This document shows positions 32,113-44,985 of a stretch of DNA of 64,000 bases, piece by piece. The position numbers and the translations under genes are program-made. The notes beneath the pieces are model-generated. The model made no database searches, was not told where the DNA came from, and saw only the letters and a list, made by a program, of their open reading frames with translations. The stretch covers positions 20,020,858 through 20,084,857 of the forward strand of contig OX387190.1 of NCBI GenBank assembly GCA_947561395.2, given 5' to 3'. Each line of letters begins with the position of its first letter. The first letter of the stretch is position 1. Origin of the DNA: Buxus sempervirens. Taxonomy: Eukaryota > Streptophyta > Magnoliopsida > Buxales > Buxaceae.

Positions 32113-32811
32113 AAAGGTGGAAGGGGACTCCTGCTTTCTACAGCTGTCGAGGAGGACCGAGTTTGCCTACAGATGTCGTAGATAGCAACAAGAGTTCTGA
32201 AGAGATGGGCGAAGCCCATTAAAGATAGCATCATTCCTTGCTTTCCAGATGACCCAAGCAAAATTGAGGACCCCCGAGAGAAGCAAGTCCTTGTTGATGG
32301 AGGGAGAAATAGCAGGTGGGGTTGGCAGCCGAGCAAGATTGGAAAACCAAGAGTATAAAGATGAGGAAGGACCATGGGTCTGAGTGTTACCTCCAAGTTC
32401 TTTAAGCCAAATCGCCCTTGAGAAAGGGCACTTCAGAAGGATGTGCTCTATAGTCTCCTGTTGATCATTGCACAAGGTGCACATGGCGTCAAAACCACCA
32501 ATCCTGGAATTAAGCAGATCAACTGTGGGGACGGCTTGGCAAAGGCATTTCCACATGAAAAACTTCACTCAATTGGGACATAATAGATGCCACATCTTAA
32601 GCCAAACCATACAAGGTTGACTAATAGGAGGCCCGGTGATGAGACAGTATGCCGAAGAAACAGAAAATTTGCCATTAGCTGTCTTTGCCCAAAAACGAGA
32701 ATCATGACCGGTCACTTGGTCGATTGGGGTGCTTTGAATTTTCCGTGCCACATCAGATTCCCAGAAGTTGTTTATAATTTGCATGTTCCAGCTTCCTGCT
32801 TGTTGATCCAT
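32113..32811 (-). pseudogene. LINE zinc-knuckle (zf-RVT) region
   Basis: The core at 32568-32167 begins MKFFMWKCLCQAVPT and has CTLCNDQQETIEH followed by LLKCPFSRAIW, the zf-RVT pattern of plant LINE ORF2. Upstream, 32811-32569 reads FWAKTANGKFSVSSAY, the conserved segment before zf-RVT. The frame changes between blocks. Confidence 0.85.
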
Positions 32812-33446
32812 TAGTTGGTTGACCGTAGTAAGATTGAAGCTCCCATGATTTCATTGAATCTGACGAGCAGCAAATGAAGCTTGTATCCAGTAATCCTGGG
32901 TGATATTCACATCCACCCCATTGGAGATAGTCCAGGTGCTGCCAAGCGCGATCCACTTCCTGAGATTCAACATTTGACGCCAACCATAGGAGTGGCACAC
33001 CTACACGGTGCAAGAAGAAACTTGGAATCTAGAAAATACGTATTCTCCATGAGTTTACCCCAGTAAGAATCCTTATTGATCGTGAGCTGCCAATCGGCTT
33101 TGAGTATGAGAGCTTGCTTCATCTATTTTGTTCGTTTGAAATTCAGACCCCTTTCTCTCCACGGCAGAGCAACACGCTCCCAACAAATAGTATGTAACCC
33201 TGCTTGGTTTTCATTTTTTTGCCAAAATAACTTCCTTGCCATCAAATCAATTTTGTCAGTGACCCCGCTTGGAAGAGAATAACAGCTCATATAGTGAATG
33301 GGTTGTGCACTTAGCACAAACTGGATCAAAGTAACCTTACCTATTTGAGATAGGGTGGTCGCCCTCCACCCTGCTAACCGAGCTTTCATTCTCATGAGGA
33401 GGTCATCACAATCTGCCGCTCTAGTCTTTCTTCCCAATGTTGGCAA
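32812..33446 (-). pseudogene. LINE RT connection region
   Basis: 33446-33123 reads LMRMKARLAGWRATTLSQIG and then ARKLFWQKNE, typical of the segment after the RT palm. 33013-32812 continues in another frame. Several stops interrupt it. Confidence 0.8.
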
Positions 33447-34160
33447 TCACAAATATTTGGTGAAGCCTTGAGATCTGGGAGCATTAAACATTCTACGAAT
33501 GTGAGCTCTTCGTAACCTTGAGGTATTCCTGCTGAATAGGATTGCTGACTTCCCTTGATTAACCACTTGTCCCGATTCCACGCAATATCGGTGAAGAATC
33601 CGAGTTAGCATGTGTTCTTCTCTTTCAGAGGTATAGCCATACAGGTTGACGTCGTCTACATACATCAAATGCGAAATCCGCATTCCTCCCCGTCGGATTT
33701 GGATACCAGAATACCTCCCATCCGAATCTGTGCGATGAATTGCACTTGACAGAACTTGTTGGCAGAGAATGAAAAGGTACAGGGATAGAGGGTCACCTTG
33801 CCGCAATCCCCTCTCGGCATTGAACCTGCGCAAGGGAATACCATTAAGTAGAACACTGTAAGATACCGATTTAACACAGGCCATGATCAACTAGATAAAA
33901 TTAGGGCTGAAACCGAAAGCTTGAAGCACTTTCTGAAGAAAATTCCAGTTTAGACGATCATATGCCTTAGAGAAATCTATCTTTAAAGCAAACCTCTCTC
34001 TATCCATTTTCCTTTGGGAATTAACTCTTGGGGATTTCTTTTTCTCCTTCTGGAAGGAGTGCAAAACTTTGTGATGGATCATGACATTATCCCGAATGCT
34101 CCTTCCAGGAACAAACGCCGCTTGCATTGGAGCAATTTGGTTGGGGAGAAAGGTCCGCAT
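33447..34160 (-). pseudogene. LINE reverse transcriptase palm
   Basis: 34160-33891 carries AAFVPGRSIRDN and ALKIDFSKAYDRLNW with a catalytic Asp. 33890-33447 carries ERGLRQGDPLSLYLF and the active site YVDD within HLMYVDDVNLYG. One in-frame TAG separates the two parts. The block order is that of non-LTR RT. Confidence 0.9.
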
Positions 34161-34292
34161 GCGGTTGACTAGGATCTTCGAGATGATCTTATAGACGAAG
34201 TTTCATAAACTGATTGGCCTGAAATCTTGAATCCTCCTTGGGTGGATGACCTTTGGGATGAGAGATATATATGTGTGATTTAGGTCAGCTGG
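34161..34292 (-). pseudogene. LINE RT N-terminal fragment up to the element D junction
   Basis: Continues the RT upstream (minus strand) and stops abruptly at the LTR start at 34293. The five bases before it are GCTGG, the expected target duplication of D, whose other copy is outside the window. Confidence 0.7.
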
Positions 34293-36591
34293 TGTGAGAC
34301 ATGGGAAAAAATCACCGGAATGATCTTCCCTCCGTCAACACACGGGTTCAACGCAAAAGTGGGAGAGTCGCCACCATTCATGATTTTGGGGTGAGAATGG
34401 ACACCAAAATAATTAAAAAACAAGCAAAAAAAGAGACAAAAGAAACATTCTAGGATAAAAATAACCCTACTTGAAAATCAAATCCAGAGATGGGTAAGGG
34501 GATTAAATTATGAACGGGGGAAGGTGTTAGGCACCCCCATTCATCCACACGAAGTGGTTGCCACGTGTATGTTCATGCAAAAACAAAGTAAGAAAGCTTG
34601 CTAAAAATCATGAGAAACCTTGAAAAAGGTCAAATGTATGATATCTTCGCATGAGAATCCAAATGAATTTTGGGTTCTCCTTTTATGTCAATATCATTTC
34701 TGGAACATTAAAGAGGTGGAAATCAAAGCACAAATTGCTCAAAACCAAGTTAAATCAAATCCGGGAAGTTTGGTAAAAAGTATGCCATTTGCCTTAAAAT
34801 CATTCAAATCCAATTCTAAATTGAACCAAACCAAATCCATTTGAAAGATTATAATAAATAAGAGTCTCATGCAAAATTTCACTTCAATCCGATGAAAAAT
34901 CTAAGAGTTATGCTCCTTTGAAGTTGCTGCTGGGGGTTTTTAAAAGTGATAAGTGGGCAACTTTGGAAAATTGTCTAGAAACATCCACTACATAGAAATC
35001 CGTGAAATTTGGTGTGATTGAAGTCTGTATGGCCATCTTTCGACAGAAACTAGCCTCATACAAAAATCCCTTCGGATGTGCCTTGGGTGGTCTCCCGAAC
35101 AGGCCTCGAAGATCACAGATTCACCCAGAAAAGTACAAATGAACAGTTCTGAGTAAATCGGCTACCAATAATTCAAATGGAATCCAAAAATTATGAAACC
35201 AACTGGATTTGAAAATAGACTCATAAAGGAGTACTCAGAAACACAAATCACTCGAATCGGACTTAAAACGAACACATGGCGGTCCGTCGAAGTGACAAGT
35301 TCTGTATTTGAACCTGAACTGTCCACTTAACTTCGACAGAGAGGTGTCAAAAATCCGCTAGATGGAAACTTATGAAATTTGGTGGACATAAACTAGACAG
35401 CCTCACCTTTCCCATGGTTCTGGAATCGCTCCAAAATTCATCCGGACGATGAAGTTATGAGCGTCCGAAGTAAGGGTACAGGTGCTGTCCAGTTAAGCCA
35501 CTTTTGAAGAAAATCAAATCCGAAAATTGACAAAGTGTGTGAGATTCGTGTGAGATGAATCCAAAACCTTTGAAAAACATTTAAAAACACTCCAGAATTT
35601 GATTGAGGCCATTTATTGGAGATTTATCACAATGAATGTAATAAATCCCCAAATGTGAGCCTATTCACCAAAAAGTGTAATATGTGTGCAAGAGTGAAAA
35701 AAACCAAGCAAGATCAATACAACATGCATATAGATTCAACAAGATAGGTTCTAGCATAGCCTAGGGTTCCGTTCCATTATCGCTTCCCTCTGTTCTCTCT
35801 CCCCGTTAAACACGGATCTTCGAAATAATCAAGGGTACTTTGATTATAGAACGGTTTTCAATCATTCAAAAGCCTTATGCTACATAGGTTCTAGCACTAG
35901 GGTCAATCCCCAGTCTCGTTTCTCCTAGATCCGCCTTCACGTTTTACGGCTAGGGGAGTCTTGAGATACTTTGAGCCGAGGAAGGATTTCCACACACAAA
36001 AAGAGGCTTTATTCTACAGAAAGGTAGAAGAAGAGATCTAGATCTAGGAATGTAAAGACAGAAAATAAAATGAAAAGTTGAGGCTTACCTGAGTTCTGGA
36101 GGCGATTCCACAGCGGTTTTCTTCTTCTCTTGGAGTTCTTCTTTGCGAGAATTCAAAACAAGAGTTGTGTGCCATTTGCTCAAGGAGGAGGCTCCTATTT
36201 ATAGGCAAAGGCTAAGGTCATTGGTAGACACAACTTAATGTCTAAAACCCCTCCAACCTTAACCCTAAGGTCATTTCCGCGATTTCCCCTCATTTAATGA
36301 GGGACATGATGGTAAAAGTGAAAAGCTCTCGGAAAACCCTAATTTTGAGCAAACTTAAGGTATCCGGTATATCAGACCGGATAACAAAGGGCCTCAAGGT
36401 ATCCGGTACATGGTACCGGATACACTAAGGCTCACATGTATCTGGTATGAGTATCCGGATACAGGAAGGAGTACTTGTATCTGGACTGAGTATCCGGATA
36501 CAGGTAAAAGTCTATTTTCTTCAAATTCTGTGCTGGCTTTCCAGGAGATAATGATTTTTGATGATTGTTTGTGCAATTTGGGGTGTCTACA
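34293..36591 (-). repeat. Element D 3' LTR
   Basis: 2299 bp, TGTAGACACC...TGTCTCACA in element orientation, homologous throughout to 18122-20393. The TATA box is at 36196-36203. Confidence 0.94.
36361..36500. promoter_or_regulatory. Dyad array P6 (four units) in the element D LTR
   Basis: Units start at 36361, 36400, 36439 and 36478, exactly 39 bp apart. In the last two the left arm is TATCTGG, consistent with C-to-T change at a methylatable CCGG site. Confidence 0.86.
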
Positions 36592-37205
36592 ACTGCCTCT
36601 CTTTGCGGGAGCTGCGAAGCAGTGAGCTGCAAAGAGTAGACAAGCCCAAATTGCATTCCCTTGAGCATGATTTGCTCGGTTCAATTCAATTTCTGTAGAA
36701 AACAATTTTTGAGCGGAGATTTACCCAAAAAGCCCTCACTTTAAGGGGGGCATCTCTCCAAGAGTTCTTAAATTTCACTGAGCTCTCGTGGCTATGAAGT
36801 GGATTTTAAGCCCAAAAATAGGATTTTTTGAAAAACTGATTTGTTATCAAACCAAGTTGAAAATTGAGTGGATATCATCCTTTTGACCAGGCACATTTCC
36901 CAAGGTTGTCCCAAATTCCACAGAGCTCTCGTGGCTGTGAGGTGGATTTCAAGACAAAAATAGGATTTTGAGAAAATAGTAAGAATTATAGCACAAGTTT
37001 GCTTTTTCTTTTTTTTTCCTTTTCTTCTTCTTTCTTTTTTTTTTTCTTTTCTTTTCTTTTTTTTCTATTTTTTTTTCTTTTCCTTCTTTTTCTTTCCTTC
37101 TTTTTCTCTATTTTTCCCTGTTTTTTTTTCTATTTTTTTCTGTTTTTTTCCTATTTTTTCTGTTTTTTTTCCTGTTTTTCTATTTTATTTTATTTTATTT
37201 TTTTT
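36592..37205. other. Element D PPT, 3' noncoding region and polypyrimidine tract
   Basis: Matches 86-683 of element A. The PPT-hairpin is at 36592-36635; the T-rich tract is at about 37000-37205. No gene is seen. Confidence 0.8.
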
Positions 37206-37209
37206 TGGG

Positions 37210-37271
37210 TATCCGGTATGTATATCCGGATAGTCAAGGGCCTGCGGGTATCCGGCCTGAGTATTCGGATC
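37210..37271. promoter_or_regulatory. Dyad array P7 (two units) of element D
   Basis: Units start at 37210 and 37249, 39 bp apart. The AGTCGCG-N6-CGCGACT dyad follows at 37287-37306 with the same 16-bp gap as in element A. Confidence 0.8.
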
Positions 37272-37306
37272 CCCCAGGTTTACTTAAGTCGCGCGCGACC
37301 GCGACT

Positions 37307-38635
37307 TTTCATTTCTTTTCTCCTTGCTCCGATTACTCAGACCGACCCCAGGCTCTCGTCCTCGTCCCCGACGACTCGTCTTGCTTTTCCGGCGATCTCC
37401 AGTAGCTCCGGCGACGTCTATTGCTGCCGGCGGTTGCTCCTTGCTCCGGCAACATTCATTCTTTGCCCATTTACAGCAGCAGTCGAGCCCTAGCTCGATT
37501 TTCTCCTTATTTCCGGCGATTCCTCTGAGTTCGGCTGACTTCTTCGTCGACCACTGTTCCTCTTGAACCCAATTTCCCGCTGGTGGAGGTCAGTAAATAA
37601 TGAATCTTCGTTTGACATTTATCTGTGATGCATTGTCTGTTGACCCTGTCTGAAATCTTGCATTGCCGAATCCATGTCTGCAAAAATGTTGGCTTGCCTC
37701 CTGTTGGTGGTTAATGCTATCTCCAGGCATGCCTTTTCCCATGCTTTGACTTTGTCTATCATGCTGGATTGTTGATACCTACTGCATGCTTAGAGTATTG
37801 GACGAATGACTTTCAAATTCTGCATTTAGGATGCTTCTGATTCTTTATGAATTGCTGACATTATTGTTTGTTTCTTCTCAATTTGTCTAGCCAGATTTTT
37901 GTCTGTTGGTAATATTTTTCTCTCCAATTGTTGACCGCCTGATTTTTCTTGATAAACTCCAATTGATGGCAGAAGCCATGGCATCACCCGAAACTTGTCC
38001 ATTGCTTGAAAACATCGCACTGAATTGCATGATACTATGCTTCTGATATGCTGCCCACTGAATTTCCACTGTAGGAACATGCTTATTTTTATGTATGATG
38101 CTCTGGACTGTAATTCCCTCTCTGCTCCTAATTCCTGATTGATGCCCTGCTGTTCTGTAATTTGTCTTGCTAATTCTTGGCCGGTGTTTCCTCTGAGGCG
38201 GATCGACATTTTCCATTGGGCTATATAACTTTCCACTGTTTTTACCATGTTATGATTGACCTTTCCTTGATCTGATCTCTGACCAAAATGATGCTTCGAC
38301 TGCCAAGACTTTTCCTTGACTGGCCCCCCCCTCCCCGGGTTCCACAGTTTATTCCGATCCTTGATTTAGGTCCGCCCATTTGCTTTTGCACCAATGTAAC
38401 CATCCTACAGTAAATTATCAGATATTAGTCCTTGTGAAAAATGTAGAAATATTTTCTAAAAGATTTTGAACCGAACCACAATTCCTGAAAATTTTAATAA
38501 GATTCCAGATGAACTAGAGTTGGAACCTAAAGCAAGGTGAAATTTCTGATAAATTTGAACTAAATCCAGATTAAAAGCAAAGTAGGATTTTAGATAAATT
38601 TGTACTGAAATTCATAGGATACTTCCCTGTTATAG
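37307..38635 (+). other. Leader/5'-UTR intron region of the element D antisense gene
   Basis: Corresponds to 781-1907 of element A but is more diverged. It ends in an acceptor-like AG directly before ATG at 38636. It carries an inserted-looking C-run near 38322. No other gene is seen. Confidence 0.45.
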
Positions 38636-39953
38636 ATGGCTAGGAGTCGTTCCCGTGTTCGTGAGGAGGTTGACCCGGCTGACCGGCCTTCTTCTTCTTG
38701 AGCTCGGATTGAGACTAGTTCTAGTGCCACCCTGTCCGAGCCATTAGGCGACTCTCGAGAGAGCTCTGCTGAGGTAGACTTTCAAGCCCTTTCTCTCTTT
38801 TCTTTCTTCTATTCTCCTTTCTACACAAATCTTCACGCTGTTCCTTTGAAATTTAGCCCGTGGTTGCACCCGCTCGTGGTCGAGGCCGAGGCAGAGGCCG
38901 GGTTCAGGATCAGGCCCCTGAGGGCGAGAGAGGCCGTGGCAGAGGCCGAGGCAGAGCCAAAGATACGGCTCAAGAGGGGGTTGCTGTAGCTCTTGCAGGA
39001 GTTCCTGAGGAGTTGAGGGCCTCTGTGCATGATACAGAGCTCCTCCGTGGCTTGGATAGCCACCCCTCCATGTGCATCCGGGCAGATGTGCCTCTTCCGT
39101 ACCACTCCTCTCATCTGCGAGGCAGCTGGGGCAGATTTAGTGAGTTAGCTCAGTCGCTGTCTCCGGCACTCAGGAGGGAGTTTGGGAGGTGCCATTTAGA
39201 TCATTTCCTCAGCATTCCTTCCTTCAGAGCCGACCGTCCACTCATCTTTGCCATGATGGAGAGATATTTCCCAGAGACTCAGTCGTTCCATCTGCCGGAC
39301 GTGGAGGTGGGGATCCGCCCTTCCGATTTTGTGATGATTACTGGCATTCCTCTGACGGGGCGGACCATTGTCTTGGAGCAGCCTTCTGCGGAGGATATCG
39401 GCCTTCTCTTGGGATATCAGGCCCTGCCACCTGCTGCTTGGGATGGGAGGAGTGGCCTTATGTCCGCTTTATGCATGGTCCAGTCTTCTCAGAATCCCAT
39501 GTAAAGGATTATCTCTTCTGGATCAAAGAACAGATACAGACCCAGGCCCCGGTACCCGAAGATCCTCCTGTAGTCTTGGCTCCCACCTATGAGGACATTC
39601 TAGAGTCTGAGCGGGCTTCTCATAAGCGGCTTCAGCAGATATGGGTACGGGAGGCCCAGGAGCTCAGGATACAGGGCGCTTATCTGGAGAGGCAGCTTGA
39701 GGAGCAGATCTCACGCCGTATTGCCGTGGAAGAAAAGCTGGAGGAGCAGAGGCAGGCTCGTTGCTTTGAGGTCCGTATGATCCGGTAGAAGTACCAGGAT
39801 ACTTTGGCCAGCCTTAGGAGTATGCGGATCAGGCAGGCCCTTTCAGATGAGGTCATTTCCTTCTTGAGTGATCCCGCTGCAGAGGGGGCTTCAGGAGTCA
39901 TTGCAGCTCAGGCAGCTCGGATTCGGGAGCTTGAGGAGCGGCTAGGAGACTAG
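38636..39953 (+). pseudogene. Element D antisense PMD-like gene remnant
   Basis: Starts with MARSRSRVREE, as antisense gene 1 of element A, and ends with the coiled-coil tail of antisense gene 2 (stop at 39951). It is much shorter than the two-gene block of A and broken (about two or three breaks). The PMD signature (ERYFPETQSFHLP, then MITGIPLTGR) is retained. Confidence 0.8.
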
Positions 39954-40873
39954 CTTTATTTCCTGCACATTTTTCATACCTTTGTACAAAATTGAACTCC
40001 AATAGTGGAAATACAAAGGATTTAATTCAAAATAAAGTTTTTATATTATTGGCCTCAGAATGCTCAGATGCTTGTAAAAACAAAGGTTTTATGAAAAGTA
40101 TTTGATTTCTCATCACTGGCCAAAGTATAATTTTTCCTTTTTATATTTTTTTTGTATTTTTTTGAAATTTGGTCCATGCACTTAATCACCTATAATCAAA
40201 GGAATTAAAACCAGGTTAAATAATGAAAAGGGTAGTCCACAAAATACTGAGGGATCAAAACCGTCCATCTTAGGACCTTTAGAGTCATCCCTAACTGCCA
40301 AAACTGCCTCATTCTGCTCATGCCAACTTTTCTTAAGGCTCAGATCCCCATGATCAACTCAACCTCTGATTTTCTTTCATTTTTCTTATTTTTCTTTTTG
40401 CCTTTTTGCCAATATTGCCCCTAGCGCCAGTTACGGTTTTCACTAGGGCCGGCTTCTGAATTCCGTCGTCACCCATCTTACTCTGATATTTGAATGAACA
40501 AGCTAAGATCACCGAGGGCTTAAAAATAGGACGAAATAAAGGCTAGGCTCAGTTTATGAAAGAAAGGGTATTAAAGGCCCAAAATTTTTCAAGTGCGGAG
40601 ATAGGTCAACCGGATTTATAGTCATGATGAATTTAACCCTTTTCCCCCAAATTGCATTTTTTGCATCTTTTTTCACACTTGGCTTTCATTTGCCATTTCC
40701 ATTGCTTTTCCTCTCTTTTTCTTTTTCTTTCCTTACTTTGCCCCAATTTAAGACTGTAAATCCAGTTTGGGTTTATCAAAGAAACGAACCAGCTCAATTT
40801 GGCTAGACTAGGGATTTGAATTTTGAAGGAAATAAAGAAAAATGGCCTCGGATCCTTTCCTAGAAATATTCAC
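39954..40873. other. Convergent spacer of element D
   Basis: Closely matches 6711-7645 of element A, including the AATAAA downstream of the antisense stop and the T-rich runs. No gene. Confidence 0.6.
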
Positions 40874-43800
40874 TCAAGGGAAATACCTTTTTACCGCATC
40901 AGAGTTAATGGGCTCAGGAAAATCTGCCCCATCCAGTTCTGCTAAGATGAGTGCTCCCCCTGATAGGACTTTCTTGACGACATATGGGCCTTCCCAATTG
41001 GGCTTGAACTTACCACGAGGGTCTTCCAAAAATGGTAGAATTTTCTTTAGCACTAAGTTTCCTTCTTGGAAAGTTCTGGGCCTCACTTTCTTATTGTAAG
41101 CCCGGGCCATTCTCTTCTAGTACAACTGTCCATGGCAAAGCGCTTTCAACCGCTTTTCTTCTATCAGGTTAAGTTGATCATGTCTCGACTGGACCCATTC
41201 GGCTTCTTCTAGTTCTGCTTCCATGAGCACTCGGAGTGATGGGATCTCCACTTCCACGGGCAAGACTGCTTCCATCCCATAGACTAGGGAGTACGGGGTT
41301 GCCCCAGTTGAAGTCCGGATCGAGGTTCTGTAGGCATGTAGAGCAAGTGGCAGCATTTCATGCCAATCTTTGTAGTTCACTACCATCTTCTGAATGATTT
41401 TCTTTATGTTCTTGTTTGCTGCTTCCACTACCCCATTCATCTTTGGCCTGTACGGAGCTGACTTATGGTGGGTGATCTGAAACTGCTCACACATTTTCTT
41501 CATGTCCTTGTTCTTAATATTTGAAGCATTGTCTGATACTATGGCACTTGGCAATCCATAGCGACAAATGATATTGTGCTTCAAAAATTTAATAACATGG
41601 TTGCTTGTGATGTTCGCATATGAAGCTGCTTCCACCCACTTAGTGAAATAGTCAATCGCCACCAGGATGAATCTATGTCCGTTCGATGCCTTAGGTGAAA
41701 TCATGCCAATGACATCTATGCCCCACATAGAGAAGGGCCAGGGTGATGTCATGTTGTGCAGCTCACCTGGGGGTGCATGCTTATTATCTGCATATATCTG
41801 ACATTGGTGGCACCTCCTGACATGTATACAGCAATCATGCTCCATGGTCGTCCAGTAATATCCCAGCCTCAGGATCTTCTTAGCCAGCATGTGCCCATTC
41901 ATATGGGGCCCACAGACTCCTCCATGTACCATCTCGATTAACCTTTCCGATTCAGCCTTGGCTACGCATCTTAGCAGAATGTCATTATGTGACCTCTTGT
42001 ACACATGTCCACCACTTAGCAAAAACTGACCCGCCAATCTCTGTATTGTCCTCTTCTCAGTAGCAGTGGCATTTTCTGGCAAACTCCGATTGTTCAAGAA
42101 ATTTTTGATATCTTGAAACCATGGTGTTTCTTCTTCTGGTGCTCCCTCTAGAACGAGACAGTAAGCCGGTTCATCTCGGACCTCAATTTCCAGCGGTCTG
42201 ATGTCTACTCCTTCTGGTATGCTGACCATTGAAGCCAAGGTTGCTAGAGCATCCGCAAACTGATTCTTGGCCCTTGGCATATAGTTGAAGGAAATTCGAG
42301 TGAAATTTGTGCTTATTTCTTCCAAATACTGGTGATAGGGGATCAATTTGTGATCCTTGGTTTTCCACTCACCAGTTGTTTGGAAGATGATAAGACTCGA
42401 ATCCCCGTATACGTCAAGTTCCTCTACTCCATGATCCATGGCTGCTTGCAATCCAATTATGCATGCCTCATATTCTGCTATATTATTGGTGCACTGGAAT
42501 CTCAGCTTTACTGCAATCGGGATGTGTGAACCATCTGGTTTAACCAAGACTGCCCCTATTCCGTTCCCATTCATGTTGGCGGCCCCATCAAAGAACATCT
42601 GCCAAGAACTCTCACTGTCCTCCTCTTCAGTGTACAGGATTGCCTCATCTGGGAAGTTGGTCTTCAAGGGTTGATATTCTGGCAAAGGATGTGCAGCCAG
42701 GTGATCAGCTATAGCTTGACCCTTGATTGCCTTCTGGGTGATGTATGTGAGGTCAAACTCGGACAGTAGCAGTTGCCACTTTGCCGTCCTGCCAGTCAGT
42801 GCCGGTTTCTCAAATAAATACTTCAGCGGGTCCATCCGGGATATCAATAGTGTGGAGTGACTAAGGAAATAATGCCTTAGCCTCTGAGTGGCCCACACTA
42901 GAGCACAGCAAGTCTTTTCCAATGGTGAGTATTTGGTTTCATATTCCGTGAATTTTTTACTCAGATAGTAAATTGCCATTTCTTTTCTACCCGTCTCATC
43001 ATGCTGCCCCAAGACACATCCCATCGACGTTTCCAACACTGACAAGTACAGGATCAGTGGTCTTCCTGGAGTTGGTGACACTAGTACAGGTGGGTTCAGC
43101 AAATACCTCTTTATTGTGTCAAATGCCTGCTGGCAGTCCTCATTCCAGACCGTCGGGTTATCCTTCCTTAGAAGTTTGAAAATTGGTTCACAGATAGCAG
43201 TGAGCTGTGCTATGAACCGGTTTATGTATTGAATCCTTCCAAGAAAGCCCCTGACCTCCTTCTCGGTTCTGGGTGCTGGCATTTCAATTATGGCCTTGGC
43301 TTTAGCCGGGTCAATTTCAATTCCTCTTCGGCTCACTATAAACCCCAGTAACTTCCCTGATGTAGCCCCAAAGACGCACTTAGCCGGGTTAAGCCGTAGA
43401 CTGTACTTCCTGAGCCGATCAAACACTTTCTTCAGATTGATCAAGTGGTCCTCCTCTTTGCATGATTTGGCAATCATATCGTCCACGTAGACCTCCATCT
43501 CCTTATGGATCATGTCATGAAATAGTGCAGTCATGGCCCGCTGGTATGTTGCCCCAGCATTCTTAAGCCCAAACGGCATGACTGTATAGTGGAATGTGCC
43601 CCAAGGTGTGATAAATGCTATTTTCTCTTGATCCTCCTTAGCCATCTTGATCTGATTATATCCTGAGAAACCATCCATGAAGGAAAACAGGCTATGTACC
43701 GCAGTATTATCAACCAGAATATCGATGTGTGGAAGCGGAAAATCGTCCTTCGGGCTTGCCTTGTTTAAATCTCTATAATCCACGCACATTCGGACCTTCC

Positions 43801-44051
43801 CGTCCTTCTTTGGTACCGGCACTATGTTTACGAGCCACTCCGGGTACGTAGAGACTGCCAAAAATCCGGCTTGAAATTGTTTGACCACTTCGTCCTTGAC
43901 CTTCAAGGTCCATTCAGGCTTCAATCTTCTCAGCTTCTGCTTAATCGGCTTAACCCCTGGCAAAATTGGCAACTTATGCACCACCATGTCCGTGTCCAAC
44001 CCCGGCATGTCCCGATATGACCAAGCGAACACATCTTTGTAGTCTGCCAAG
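40874..44051 (-). pseudogene. Element D pol (RT, RH, aRH, INT), interrupted by element B
   Basis: Same domain order and motifs as the pol of element A: MCVDYRDLN, YVDDM, FFDGAANMNG, the HHCC finger and WGIDVIG. The N-terminal end is separated by the insertion of element B. It is broken (one or two breaks besides the insertion). The open frame that runs on to 44164 is chance extension into the B LTR. Confidence 0.9.
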
Positions 44052-44164
44052 TGTAAGCACCTCATTTTTGCGCTCCCCGAAAAACCAAAAATGCAAACCC
44101 TGGACAGAAAGTCAAACCCTAAGGGGTGAAAAGTTGACTTTTTGATCAAGTGAAAATTGGCCAC

Positions 44165-44985
44165 CTTGCTTTATCTCATTGAATAGAGAATCTCGACACG
44201 ATTCCAACGCAACTGAGTTTGCAGGAATCGGGGTCCGGATGAAGGTTCTGCGGGCGGTCAAACTTAAGGAAAAGCCAAGAGTTGACTTTTCCTCGAATTC
44301 CGTGCCAAGTACCTTGCTTTATACCATTGGATAGAGAATCCCGACACGAGTCCAACGCAACTGAGTTTGTAGGAATCGGGGTCCGGATGAAGGTTCTGCG
44401 GGCGGTCAAACTTAAGGAAAAGCCAAGAGTTGACTTTTCCTCGAATTCCGTGCCATGTACCTTGCTTTATACGATTGGATAGAGAATCCCGACACGAGTC
44501 CAACGCAACTGGGTTTGCAGGAATCGGGGTCCGGATGAAGGTTCTGCGGGCGGTCAAAATTAAGGAAAAGCCAAGAGTTGACTTTTCCTCGAATTCCGTG
44601 CCAAGTACCTTGCTTTATCCCATTGGATGGAGAATCCCGACACGAGTCCAACGCAACTGGGTTTGCAGGAATCAGGGTCCGGATGAAGGTTCTGCGGGCG
44701 GTCAAACCTGAGCAGAGCCAAAAGTTGACTTTCAGCTAAAATCCGATCTAGAGGCCTACCCCTAGGTCATTGGATAGAGAATCTCGACACGGTTCCAACG
44801 CTACTGAGTTTGCAGGAATCAGGGTCCGGATGAAGGTTCTGCGGGCGGTCAAACTTGAGCAGAGCCAAAAGTTGACTTTCTGCTAAAATCCGATCCGGAG
44901 GCCTACCCCTAGGTCATGGGATGGAGGGCTCCGATACGATTCTAATGAAACTAAGTTTGCCCAAATCGGAGTCCGGATGAAGAAA
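44165..44985. repeat. 148-bp tandem repeats in the element B LTR
   Basis: About six units, step 148 bp, each with GGATAGAGAATC(C/T)CGACACG and GGTCCGGATGAAGGTTCTGC. The last unit is the most diverged. ORFs here are shadows of the repeat. The same array is at about 60992-61812. Confidence 0.9.

Larger units (their letters stand above)
29283..34292 (-). mobile_element. Decayed L1-type LINE, 3' part of ORF2, split by a solo LTR
   Basis: Minus strand. The T-run near 29283-29293 is the poly(A) tail, so the 3' end is on the left. Going 5' to 3', RT (34160-33447), connection (33446-33123), zinc-knuckle region (32568-32167) and RNase H (32112 to 29312, interrupted by the LTR) are in the order of plant L1 ORF2. 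The endonuclease part would lie to the right and is replaced by element D at 34293. The frames carry several in-frame stops (for example after the RT block ending SPNFI and after FTKYL) and shifts between the RT and the zinc part, so the copy is long dead. Confidence 0.9.
34293..44051 (-). mobile_element. Element D: second copy of family A, cut by element B
   Basis: Minus strand. Its 3' LTR is 34293-36591; PPT, polypyrimidine tract, dyad pair, antisense gene remnants and pol follow in the order of element A. The pol is close to that of A with scattered substitutions. It is interrupted at 44051 by element B; the rest of pol, gag and the other LTR lie beyond the window. The element is broken, and its antisense block is shorter than in A. 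Confidence 0.93.

Noticed and set aside
44052-44164. Apparent N-terminal extension of the element D pol frame
   Set aside because: This is chance open sequence in the LTR of element B, not pol.
44264-44705. Repeated 97-residue frames MTARRTFIRT
   Set aside because: Shadows of the 148-bp LTR tandem repeat, found again in the 3' LTR.
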